Below, in pieces: positions 5,740-12,580 of a stretch of DNA of 16,061 nt. Where the stretch lies: the NCBI GenBank assembly GCA_905215555.1, contig CAJMQU010000070.1, forward strand, positions 1 through 16,061, written 5' to 3'. Within the stretch, counting starts at the first letter, position 1, and every line of letters starts with the position of its first letter. The DNA is from an uncultured bacterium (GTDB taxonomy: Bacteria; Bacteroidota; Bacteroidia; Bacteroidales; Bacteroidaceae). The notes under the pieces were generated by a model that made no database searches, was not told the DNA's origin, and worked only from the letters and a program-made list of their open reading frames with translations. The position numbers and the translations under genes are program-made.

Positions 5740-8460
5740 ATGGATAAAAAAAGAGTTTATACCTTTGGAAATGGTCAGGCAGAAGGAAAAGCTGACATGA
5801 AGAATTTGTTAGGCGGTAAAGGTGCTAATCTTGCCGAAATGAATTTAATCGGAATTCCAGTTCCCCCCGGATTTACAATAACAACAGATGTTTGTACAGA
5901 ATACAATACATTAGGACGTGATAAAGTGGTTGAGTTGCTGAAAGATGATGTCGTAAAAGCCATTGCTAATGTAGAGGCGTTGATGAAATCTAAATTTGGT
6001 GACATTGACAACCCGTTGCTGGTATCGGTTCGTTCGGGTGCACGCGCGTCTATGCCTGGTATGATGGATACTATTCTGAACTTGGGTTTGAATGACGAAG
6101 TGGTAGAAGGTATTATCCGCAAGACCGGTAACGCACGTTTTGCATGGGACTCTTATCGTCGTTTCGTACAAATGTACGGTGACGTTGTACTGGGCATGAA
6201 GCCTACAAATAAAGAGGATATCGACCCGTTCGAGAAAATTATTGAAGAAGTGAAACACGCGAAAGGCGTAAAACTAGACAATGAACTTGAAGTGGAAGAC
6301 TTGAAAGAACTTGTCAAGAAGTTCAAGGCTGCCGTGAAAGAACAGACAGGAAAGGATTTCCCGACTTGTGCATACGAGCAACTTTGGGGAGCTATCTGCG
6401 CCGTATTCGATTCATGGATGAACGAACGTGCTATCCTTTATCGTAAAATGGAAGGCATTCCTGACGAATGGGGAACAGCTGTAAATGTGCAGGCTATGGT
6501 ATTCGGTAATATGGGCGATACTTCTGCGACAGGTGTTTGTTTCTCACGTGACGCTGCTACGGGTGAAGACCTTTTCAACGGTGAATATCTGATTAACGCA
6601 CAAGGTGAAGACGTGGTAGCCGGTATCCGTACTCCGCAACAGATTACCAAGATCGGTTCTCAACGTTGGGCACAGTTGGCCGGAGTAAGCGAAGAAGAAC
6701 GTGCGGCGAAATATCCTTCTATGGAAGAAGCCATGCCGGAAATCTATCAAGAATTGGATGCGCTTCAGACTAAGCTGGAAAATCACTACAAGGATATGCA
6801 GGACATGGAGTTCACCGTACAGGAAGGTAAACTTTGGTTCCTCCAGACTCGTAACGGTAAACGTACAGGTGCCGCCATGGTGAAGATTGCTATGGATTTG
6901 CTCCACCAAGGCATGATTGATGAGAAAACAGCTTTGATGCGTGTTGAACCGAATAAACTTGACGAACTTCTTCATCCGGTATTTGATAAGGACGCTTTGA
7001 AAGCTGCAAAAGTCCTGACCCGTGGTCTTCCGGCTTCTCCGGGTGCTGCAACCGGTCAGATTGTATTTTTTGCTGATGACGCTGCCGAATGGCATGCTGC
7101 CGGCAAGCGTGTGGTAATGGTTCGTATCGAAACTTCTCCTGAAGACTTGGCCGGTATGGCAGTTGCTGAGGGTATCCTTACCGCTCGTGGTGGTATGACT
7201 TCTCATGCTGCTGTGGTAGCTCGTGGTATGGGTAAATGCTGTGTATCAGGTGCAGGTGCTTTGAATATTGATTATAAGGCTCGTACCGTAGAAATTGACG
7301 GTGTTGTTCTGAAAGAAGGTGATTACATCTCTTTGAACGGAAGTACGGGTGTAGTATATAATGGTAAAGTAGAAACGAAAGCTGCCGAGCTTTCCGGTGA
7401 CTTTGCCGAATTGATGACGCTTGCTGATAAATATACCCGTTTGCAAGTGCGTACGAATGCGGATACTCCTCATGATGCGGAAGTAGCACGTAATTTCGGC
7501 GCTGTGGGTATCGGTCTTTGCCGTACGGAACACATGTTCTTTGAAGGGGAAAAGATCAAGGCAATGCGCGAAATGATCTTGGCAGAAGATGCGGAAGGAC
7601 GCCGTAAGGCATTGGCTAAGATTCTGCCGTATCAACAGGCCGACTTTAAGGGTATCTTTAAGGCAATGGCAGGTTGTCCGGTGACAGTGCGTCTGCTCGA
7701 TCCTCCTTTGCATGAGTTTGTTCCTCACGATCTGAAAGGACAACAGGAAATGGCGGATACAATGGGTGTAAGCCTGCAATATATCCAGCAGCGTGTAGAG
7801 TCTCTGTGTGAACATAACCCGATGTTGGGTCACCGTGGTTGCCGTCTGGGAAATACTTATCCTGAAATCACTCAGATGCAGACACGTGCTATCTTGGGTG
7901 CTGCATTGGAATTGAAGAAAGAAGGTGTAGAAACACATCCTGAAATCATGGTTCCGTTGACTGGTATCTTATATGAATTTAAGGAACAGGAAAATGTGAT
8001 TCGCACGGAAGCAGCGAAGTTGTTTGAGGAACTGGGAGACAGCATTGACTTTAAAGTAGGTACAATGATCGAAATCCCGCGTGCTGCGTTAACTGCAGAC
8101 CGTATTGCTTCTTCTGCCGAATTCTTCTCATTCGGTACGAATGACTTGACACAGATGACCTTCGGTTATTCTCGTGACGATATTGCTTCTTTCCTTCCTG
8201 TTTATCTGGAAAAGAAGATTTTGAAAGTAGACCCGTTCCAAGTGCTCGACCAGAATGGTGTGGGACAGTTGGTACGTATGGCAACAGAAAAAGGCCGTGC
8301 AATTCGTCCGGACTTGAAATGTGGTATTTGTGGTGAGCACGGTGGCGAACCTTCTTCAGTGAAATTCTGTCACAGAGTAGGATTGAACTACGTTAGCTGC
8401 TCTCCGTTCCGAGTGCCTATTGCAAGATTGGCGGCGGCGCAGGCTGCTATTGAGGGATAG
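5740..8460 (+). CDS. ppdK: Pyruvate phosphate dikinase
   Basis: Interconverts pyruvate + ATP + Pi with phosphoenolpyruvate + AMP + PPi in the cytosol. In anaerobes it links glycolysis, gluconeogenesis and PPi-based energy metabolism. The 906-residue protein has all three PPDK parts. The N-terminal ATP-grasp domain (1-370) carries GGKGANLAEM (25-34) and SVRSGARASMPGMMDT (96-111). The central swivelling domain carries the phospho-carrier H489 in GGMTSHAA, with T487 and S488 beside it where PPDK regulatory proteins act in other lineages. The C-terminal TIM-barrel PEP/pyruvate domain (about 550-906) carries GLCRTEHMF, the segment around VTVRLLDPP, EIPRAA, FSFGTNDLTQ and the catalytic C864 in GICGEHGG. 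It is slightly longer than the ~874-residue clostridial enzyme. It is a single-gene unit with its own promoter and terminator, and no regulatory kinase gene lies nearby. Confidence 0.97.
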   Translation: MDKKRVYTFGNGQAEGKADMKNLLGGKGANLAEMNLIGIPVPPGFTITTDVCTEYNTLGRDKVVELLKDDVVKAIANVEALMKSKFGDIDNPLLVSVRSGARASMPGMMDTILNLGLNDEVVEGIIRKTGNARFAWDSYRRFVQMYGDVVLGMKPTNKEDIDPFEKIIEEVKHAKGVKLDNELEVEDLKELVKKFKAAVKEQTGKDFPTCAYEQLWGAICAVFDSWMNERAILYRKMEGIPDEWGTAVNVQAMVFGNMGDTSATGVCFSRDAATGEDLFNGEYLINAQGEDVVAGIRTPQQITKIGSQRWAQLAGVSEEERAAKYPSMEEAMPEIYQELDALQTKLENHYKDMQDMEFTVQEGKLWFLQTRNGKRTGAAMVKIAMDLLHQGMIDEKTALMRVEPNKLDELLHPVFDKDALKAAKVLTRGLPASPGAATGQIVFFADDAAEWHAAGKRVVMVRIETSPEDLAGMAVAEGILTARGGMTSHAAVVARGMGKCCVSGAGALNIDYKARTVEIDGVVLKEGDYISLNGSTGVVYNGKVETKAAELSGDFAELMTLADKYTRLQVRTNADTPHDAEVARNFGAVGIGLCRTEHMFFEGEKIKAMREMILAEDAEGRRKALAKILPYQQADFKGIFKAMAGCPVTVRLLDPPLHEFVPHDLKGQQEMADTMGVSLQYIQQRVESLCEHNPMLGHRGCRLGNTYPEITQMQTRAILGAALELKKEGVETHPEIMVPLTGILYEFKEQENVIRTEAAKLFEELGDSIDFKVGTMIEIPRAALTADRIASSAEFFSFGTNDLTQMTFGYSRDDIASFLPVYLEKKILKVDPFQVLDQNGVGQLVRMATEKGRAIRPDLKCGICGEHGGEPSSVKFCHRVGLNYVSCSPFRVPIARLAAAQAAIEG

Positions 8461-8495
8461 CTAAATACACTGGTTAGGTACTTAACTATCTAAAG

Positions 8496-8537
8496 AAATA
8501 GGCTGTAAATACTTGTGAAAGTATTCGCAGCCTATTT
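8496..8537 (+). terminator. Intrinsic terminator of ppdK
   Basis: Hairpin with outer arms AAATAGGCTG (8496-8505) and CAGCCTATTT (8528-8537), continued after a small internal bulge by AATAC/GTATT closing a TTGTGAAA loop. It is followed by TATTTTG and a T-rich run. It lies 36 bases after the ppdK stop. Confidence 0.88.
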
Positions 8538-8617
8538 TATTTTGTCTTTGTTTTTGCTTTGATATCCGGTGCTTCTGAGGAAATCCTTGGTATTTATTAT
8601 AAAAAACTAACTAAATA

Positions 8618-8649
8618 TTTGTTTAATCCTAAAAACAGCTTTACATTTG
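8618..8649 (+). promoter_or_regulatory. Full Bacteroides-type promoter of first OMP gene
   Basis: TTTG (8618-8621), a 20-base spacer, then TACATTTG (8642-8649): both consensus halves of the Bacteroides major sigma promoter at the preferred spacing. The -33 region extends to TTTGTTTAAT. The ATG is 55 bases after the -7 element. The second OMP gene has an almost identical promoter. Confidence 0.82.
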
Positions 8650-8704
8650 CACCTCGAAAAACAGACCTGAGTGGGGTCTAATTGTTTAATTTAAAAAAAA
8701 TGAG

Positions 8705-9220
8705 ATGAAAAAGGGTTTATTATTGATAGTTGTTATGGTGGCAGCTATCGCTGTAAAAGCACAAGACATTTACGTAGGCGGATCTTTCAATGTTTGGCGT
8801 AACAGCACAGGCAATACTACGTCTTTTAAAGTAGCTCCGGAAATCGGATATAACTTTAACGAAACATGGGCGTTAGGTGCTGAATTGGATTATTCACATG
8901 ACTATAACGGAAGCTTATCAACAAATGCATTCTCTGTTGCTCCGTATATCCGTTGGTCTTATTATCAAAACGATGCTGTTCGTTTGTTCTTGGACGGAGC
9001 TGCTGCCATTGGTTTTGTGAAGGTAAAAGACGGAGATACCAGCAAGGCAGGACAGATTGGTTTTAGACCGGGTATTGCTGTAAAATTGAACGATCATTTC
9101 TCTTTTATTGCTAAATATGGTTTCTTGGGATACCGCAGAAATGTAAACACTCCCGGAGATTCTTTCGGTCTTAAACTTACTAGCGAAGATCTTTCAATCG
9201 GTTTCCACTACGCATTCTGA
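8705..9220 (+). CDS. Small outer-membrane beta-barrel protein
   Basis: A 171-residue exported protein. Residues 1-19 or 20 form a Sec signal peptide (MKKGLLLIVVMVAAIAVKA before QD) with the Gln often found at Bacteroidetes cleavage sites. The mature part alternates aromatic or hydrophobic and polar residues in repeated strands (DIYVGGSFNVWRN, FKVAPEIGYNFNETWALGAELDYSH, FSVAPYIRWSYYQ, VRLFLDGAAAIGFVKV, GFRPGIAVKLNDHFSFIAKYGFLGYR, DLSIGFHYAF). It ends in phenylalanine, as expected for BAM-inserted barrels. About eight strands are plausible, similar to OmpW/OmpX-size barrels. Ligand and function are unknown. It has its own promoter and terminator. An ATG five bases upstream (8700) reads only ATG AGA TGA and is not the start. 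Confidence 0.88.
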   Translation: MKKGLLLIVVMVAAIAVKAQDIYVGGSFNVWRNSTGNTTSFKVAPEIGYNFNETWALGAELDYSHDYNGSLSTNAFSVAPYIRWSYYQNDAVRLFLDGAAAIGFVKVKDGDTSKAGQIGFRPGIAVKLNDHFSFIAKYGFLGYRRNVNTPGDSFGLKLTSEDLSIGFHYAF

Positions 9221-9248
9221 TAGATAAGAAAAATCGAACAAAAAATAG

Positions 9249-9283
9249 GAAAGGGAGTTCCCAAAAATAGGGAATTCCCTTTC
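9249..9283 (+). terminator. Intrinsic terminator of first OMP gene
   Basis: Arms GAAAGGGAGTTCCC (9249-9262) and GGGAATTCCCTTTC (9270-9283) make a 14-pair stem with one G-U pair and a 7-base A-rich loop, followed by TTT. It lies 28 bases after the stop codon. Confidence 0.88.
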
Positions 9284-9326
9284 TTTATGTATAAACTCTA
9301 TAATTTATGCACTTGTTAACGAAAAA

Positions 9327-9358
9327 GTTGTTTAATACAAATTACAATCATACATTTG
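9327..9358 (+). promoter_or_regulatory. Bacteroides-type promoter of second OMP gene
   Basis: GTTG (9327-9330), a 20-base spacer, then TACATTTG (9351-9358). GTTGTTTAAT here differs by one base from TTTGTTTAAT of the first OMP promoter, and both lie exactly 24 bases before an identical TACATTTG. Confidence 0.78.
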
Positions 9359-9359
9359 T

Positions 9360-9372
9360 ATTGTTAAACAAT
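9360..9372. repeat. Short palindrome at the expected transcript start
   Basis: ATTGTTAAACAAT is a perfect 13-base palindrome around a central A, beginning just after the -7 element, about where transcription of the second OMP gene should start. Related TTGTTAAC (9313-9320) and TTGTTTAA (9328-9335) words lie upstream. It could be an operator, or chance in AT-rich DNA. Confidence 0.35.
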
Positions 9373-9415
9373 GAGGTCATAAAGACTTTAAGTATTAATT
9401 TAAAACTTTAAAATT

Positions 9416-9979
9416 ATGAAGAAGAGTATTTTGTTTGTTTTGTTTGCCCTGATTTCAGTTGCGGGCTTTTCACAAATTACAGGTTGGAATGCAAAAGTTG
9501 GTATGAACTTCAGTAATTACACAGGTGATCTTGATATGAATGCTAAGGTTGGTTTCAAGCTTGGCGGAGGTTTTGAATATGCCTTTGATGATACCTGGTC
9601 ATTGCAACCTTCTTTGTTTTTGACCGGTAAAGGTGCTAAGAAAGATGCGCTTACTGTCAATGCTTATTATCTGGAACTGCCGATAATGGGAGCAGCTCGT
9701 TTCAATGTCGCTGATAATACCAATTTAGTAGTGAATGCAGGTCCTTATTTCGCATGCGGTATTGCAGGAAAAACGAAGATAGCCGGAGAAAGTGTGAAAA
9801 CGTTTAGTGATGATGGTGTGGATTTTAAGCGTTTTGATGCAGGTCTCGGTGTTGGCGTAGCATTGGAATTTGGTAGAATCATAGCAGGTTTGGATGGACA
9901 ATTCGGTTTGGTAGATGTACAGAAGTTGGGCAATCCGAAGAATATGAACTTTTCTATTGTTGTAGGATATAAGTTCTAA
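9416..9979 (+). CDS. Outer-membrane beta-barrel protein, PorT-like
   Basis: A 187-residue exported protein. Residues 1-19 are a Sec signal peptide (MKKSILFVLFALISVAGFS, then Q20). The mature sequence shows the pattern of the outer-membrane beta-barrel family common in Bacteroidetes: GWNAKVGMNFSNYTGD, AKVGFKLGGGFEYAFDDTWSLQPSLFLTGKGAK, YYLELPIMGAARF, LVVNAGPYFACGIAGK, the segment around RFDAGLGVGVALEFGR, and NFSIVVGYKF at the end with terminal Phe. The strand order 'YLELP' then 'GPYFACGIAGK' is typical of PorT-like barrels (PF13568 type, by recognition only). Ligand and role are unknown. It is related in style but not closely in sequence to the barrel gene upstream. It is a single-gene unit with its own promoter and terminator. 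Confidence 0.9.
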   Translation: MKKSILFVLFALISVAGFSQITGWNAKVGMNFSNYTGDLDMNAKVGFKLGGGFEYAFDDTWSLQPSLFLTGKGAKKDALTVNAYYLELPIMGAARFNVADNTNLVVNAGPYFACGIAGKTKIAGESVKTFSDDGVDFKRFDAGLGVGVALEFGRIIAGLDGQFGLVDVQKLGNPKNMNFSIVVGYKF

Positions 9980-10001
9980 AACAGAATATTGGCAAATAAA
10001 G

Positions 10002-10034
10002 AAAGCCGCTATGAAGATAATTTGTAGCGGCTTT
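10002..10034. terminator. Bidirectional terminator between OMP gene and thiamine operon
   Basis: Arms AAAGCCGCTA (10002-10011) and TAGCGGCTTT (10025-10034) are perfectly complementary around a 13-base loop. T-runs follow on the plus strand (TTT then C) and on the minus strand (TTTCTTTATTT). It can end both the second OMP transcript and the convergent thiamine operon. Confidence 0.9.
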
Positions 10035-10075
10035 TTTCGTATCTACGCTTTATCCGGATAATATCAACTCCTCTT

Positions 10076-10684
10076 TTAATCGGCTAACTTCTTTAATTTC
10101 TTGAAGTGCTCAATCACAGCCAAATAGTCTTGGTCGGAACATGCATCAAACCTGTTCCAAAGATCGCCTAATATTACTGCTCCTCCAAATCCGAAATCTT
10201 TGATTTCCAGTAAATTGTCTGCATTTATACCACCTAATGCCATAACTTTCGAGTCAATAATCTTAGTCCTTTGTGCATCGCGTAGTTCTTCGGCGGTATA
10301 TGTGGAGTAGTAATTCACTTTAGAAATGCTGTCGTAGATAGGACTCATAAAAACATAATCATAAAAATGCTTTTTGTTTTTTACTTCCTCGACAGAGTGA
10401 CAGGAACAACTGACATGTCCCGCATAATCATGCGGTTCTTTGGGATTACGTGCATTCAGATGAATCCCCATTAGATTAAATTCTTCTTTAAGATAAAAAT
10501 GTTCGTGTGTCACGATGCGACGGTGATACTTTTCCGGAATAAGTGTCAGTAGTCTTTCTGAATACATAGCCGGAGTCTCCGGCTTTCTGAGATGTAGAAT
10601 ATCCAGACCCTCTTCGAAAAGAGCAGTAATAATCTTATCTTCTTCAACGAAGAAGGTAGGGGTGGTAACTACAATTAGTTTCAT
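10076..10684 (-). CDS. tenI: TenI/ThiE-like protein, last gene of thiamine operon
   Basis: A 202-residue TIM-barrel protein of the thiamine phosphate synthase superfamily. Shared landmarks are LHLRKPE (30-36), GIHLN (73-77), SCSCHSVEEV (92-101), VFMSPIYDSISK (111-122) and ALGGI (149-153). It lacks the ThiE catalytic set: the NDxxDLA loop is replaced by THEHFYL (59-65), the HLGxxD aspartate by HLNARN, and the GPxFxTxTK phosphate loop by MSPIYDSISK. It is therefore unlikely to be a second thiamine phosphate synthase. B. subtilis TenI, a superfamily member with altered active site, tautomerises the thiazole product of ThiG; that role is the best guess here. A 62-base gap separates it from thiF, whereas most other gaps in the operon are 4-10 bases, and a promoter-like element lies in that gap. 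A bidirectional terminator follows. Confidence 0.8.
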   Translation of the reverse strand: MKLIVVTTPTFFVEEDKIITALFEEGLDILHLRKPETPAMYSERLLTLIPEKYHRRIVTHEHFYLKEEFNLMGIHLNARNPKEPHDYAGHVSCSCHSVEEVKNKKHFYDYVFMSPIYDSISKVNYYSTYTAEELRDAQRTKIIDSKVMALGGINADNLLEIKDFGFGGAVILGDLWNRFDACSDQDYLAVIEHFKKLKKLAD

Positions 10685-10692
10685 TTCTTTCT

Positions 10693-10712
10693 GCTAAATT
10701 GAATTGTTTAGC
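10693..10712 (-). other. Small hairpin in the thiF-tenI spacer
   Basis: GCTAAA (10693-10698) and TTTAGC (10707-10712) form a perfect 6-pair inverted repeat with an 8-base loop, in the 5' leader of tenI. There is no T-run after it on the minus strand, so it is not a terminator. It may affect tenI translation or mRNA processing. Confidence 0.4.
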
Positions 10713-10743
10713 AAAGTTAATAATTAACTATGTCAGAAACCAA
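10712..10743 (-). promoter_or_regulatory. Possible internal promoter for tenI
   Basis: On the minus strand TTGG (10743-10740), a 20-base spacer and TAACTTTG (10719-10712) resemble the TTTG-N19-21-TAnnTTTG promoter, with one mismatch in the -33 half. The -7 element is 27 bases upstream of the tenI ATG. Confidence 0.45.
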
Positions 10744-10746
10744 CGT

Positions 10747-11439
10747 TTATAGTGAAAATTTGTTAGATTGCAATGTCCGCAGGTCAATCGTCCATAGTTT
10801 ACCGGTTAAAATATCACCGAATCCACAAATTATTTTCAGTACCTCCGTTGCTTCAATGCTTCCTACGACGGCGGGAGTGACTCCTATTACTCCTTTAGGG
10901 GGAGGTGGCATTCGCTTCATTTCCTCTTCATTGGGATAGAGGTCACGATAGCTCTTTTTCATCTCTCCGTAATTAAATACCGAAACCTGACCTTCAAAAC
11001 CACAGATGGCACCATATACGTACGGTTTCCTTTGTTCAATGCAGATATCGTTAATCAGATAGCGTGTGGCGAAATTATCGCATCCGTCTACTACGATATC
11101 ATATTTGCGGATGATATTGCCGGCATTTTCCTCTGTCAGCCGGGTGGAATAGGGCAGGATACTGATTCCGCTGTTTAGTGCGGAAAGTCTTTCTGCGGCA
11201 CATACAGCTTTCGGTTTATCCAGTTCGTTCTCGGAATAGAGCACTTGCCGTTGCAAGTTGCTGATACTTACCCGGTCGTCGTCTACCAGTCCGATGCAGC
11301 CTACGCCTGCTCCTGCCAGATAGAGGGCAATGGGAGAGCCCAGCCCTCCCACACCCACGATGAGTACTTTTGCTTTTTTCAGCTTAAGCTGACCTTCTTC
11401 TCCGATTTCGGGGAGTATCATTTGTCTGTCGTATCGCAT
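10747..11439 (-). CDS. thiF: ThiF-family adenylyltransferase for ThiS
   Basis: Adenylates the C-terminal glycine of ThiS so that sulfur can be loaded for thiazole synthesis. The 230-residue protein shows the E1-like fold: RYDRQMILPEIG at the start, nucleotide loop GVGGLGS (29-35), the acidic ribose-binding DDD (53-55), the RQ pair of NLQRQ (61-65), K76, and DGCDNFATR with the Mg-binding D121. It continues with PYVYGAICGFEGQVSVF and GVIGVTPAVVGSIEATEVLK. The two CxxC zinc pairs of E. coli ThiF/MoeB and the cysteine before the GVxG segment are absent; that stretch reads PPPPKGVIG. MoeB could look similar, but position inside the thi operon, six bases after thiH, supports ThiF. Length is slightly short for the family. 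Confidence 0.9.
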   Translation of the reverse strand: MRYDRQMILPEIGEEGQLKLKKAKVLIVGVGGLGSPIALYLAGAGVGCIGLVDDDRVSISNLQRQVLYSENELDKPKAVCAAERLSALNSGISILPYSTRLTEENAGNIIRKYDIVVDGCDNFATRYLINDICIEQRKPYVYGAICGFEGQVSVFNYGEMKKSYRDLYPNEEEMKRMPPPPKGVIGVTPAVVGSIEATEVLKIICGFGDILTGKLWTIDLRTLQSNKFSL

Positions 11440-11445
11440 CCGTTT

Positions 11446-12570
11446 TTATCTTTTAAAGTCAAAAGCTTGGTCCCAGTCTTTCCATACCGGTTCACGTCCC
11501 AGTTTTTTCAGGTCACATTCTACTTCTACCGCTTTCCGTTCATCGCTCACATGAAACTGCTCCAGCGTTTGCGGATAACTATAATATCCGCCCGGTTCGG
11601 TTTTGCTTTCCGCACTCATGGTCGTCACACCCAGAGTTGCCATGTGGTTACGGATTTCCGCACTTTCACGGGTAGAGTAGGAGATATCTACATCGTGATC
11701 GAAGATTCGCATAGCAAACGTCAGTTGGGCAAGTTCCCGGTCGTTCATGATAACATTTGGCTGGAACCCTCCGTTTTCGGACGGACGCATACGTGGGAAG
11801 TTAACGCTATATTTTGTCTTCCAATAATGCTTCTGCAAGTAACGGAGATGATAGGCCAACATGGTTACATCCGTGCGCCATTCTTCCAGTCCGATTAAAA
11901 CTCCCATACCGATTTTGTGTACTCCTGCCTGCCCCATACGGTCGAAACCGTTGACGCGCCATTCGAATTTGGATTTCATTCCTCTCGGGTGATAAATTTT
12001 GTAGTTCGCCTTGTTGTAAGTCTCCTGGAAGCAGATCACTCCGTTCAATCCGTGGTTCGTCAGTTCCTTGTATTCTTCTGTTTTAAGAGGCATTACTTCA
12101 ATTTGCAGGTTGCTGAAGTAAGGCTTTGCCAGATCCAGTGCACGGGCAATGTAAGGGACACCTGCAGCAGCAGGATTTTCACCCGTAACAAGCAGAAGAT
12201 TCTCGAAGGGTGCCAGTCGTTTGATAGCTTTGTATTCGTTGATGATTTCTTCCTCCGTCAGTATGGTCCTTTTCATCGGATTACTGATATGGAAACCGCA
12301 GTACACACAGGAATTGGTACATGAATTGGTGATGTAAAGCGGCACGAACATGGAGATTGTCTTGCCGAACCGTTCCATGGTATATTTCTGGCTGAGCCGT
12401 GCCATAACTTCCAGATAAGGAGTAGCGGCGGGCGAAATGAGTGCCATAAAATCATTGACGTCCAGATGCCCGGATTTGCCTAAAGCCCGGCGTACATCGG
12501 CATCTGTCTTGGAATAGATGGCTTTTGTCGTCTCTTCCCAGGATATTTTTTCTAATTCGTCTGAGAACAT
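11446..12570 (-). CDS. thiH: 2-iminoacetate synthase ThiH (radical SAM tyrosine lyase)
   Basis: Cleaves tyrosine with a 5'-deoxyadenosyl radical to give dehydroglycine (2-iminoacetate) and p-cresol. Dehydroglycine is the C2-N3 donor for the thiazole ring. The 374-residue protein has the [4Fe-4S] motif C84-x3-C88-x2-C91 in NSCTNSCVYCGF. It also shows the ThiH pattern LVTGENPAAAGVPYI, the segment FQETYNKANYKIYHPRG, KIGMGVLIGLEEWRTD, SVNFPRMRPSENGG and ISYSTRESAEIRNH. Length is typical (E. coli ThiH is 377). ThiH, rather than the oxygen-dependent glycine oxidase ThiO, fits an obligate anaerobe. It starts 10 bases after the thiC stop and ends 6 bases before the thiF start, so translation of the three is probably coupled. 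Confidence 0.96.
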   Translation of the reverse strand: MFSDELEKISWEETTKAIYSKTDADVRRALGKSGHLDVNDFMALISPAATPYLEVMARLSQKYTMERFGKTISMFVPLYITNSCTNSCVYCGFHISNPMKRTILTEEEIINEYKAIKRLAPFENLLLVTGENPAAAGVPYIARALDLAKPYFSNLQIEVMPLKTEEYKELTNHGLNGVICFQETYNKANYKIYHPRGMKSKFEWRVNGFDRMGQAGVHKIGMGVLIGLEEWRTDVTMLAYHLRYLQKHYWKTKYSVNFPRMRPSENGGFQPNVIMNDRELAQLTFAMRIFDHDVDISYSTRESAEIRNHMATLGVTTMSAESKTEPGGYYSYPQTLEQFHVSDERKAVEVECDLKKLGREPVWKDWDQAFDFKR

Positions 12571-12580
12571 ATTGTTAGAG

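Noticed and set aside
6544..7938. Long minus-strand open frames opposite ppdK (6544-7206 and 7246-7938)
   Set aside because: They lie wholly inside a confidently identified PPDK gene, show low-complexity His/Arg/Ser-rich translations without recognisable domains, and have no promoter or start context.
8700..8708. ATG AGA TGA overlapping the first OMP start codon, as a possible regulatory mini-ORF
   Set aside because: Two codons in an A-rich leader are easily chance, and nothing else supports a function.
10747..11439. Assignment as MoeB (molybdopterin synthase adenylyltransferase)
   Set aside because: The fold is shared, but it sits between thiH and tenI in an operon that also encodes ThiS, with no molybdenum cofactor genes nearby.
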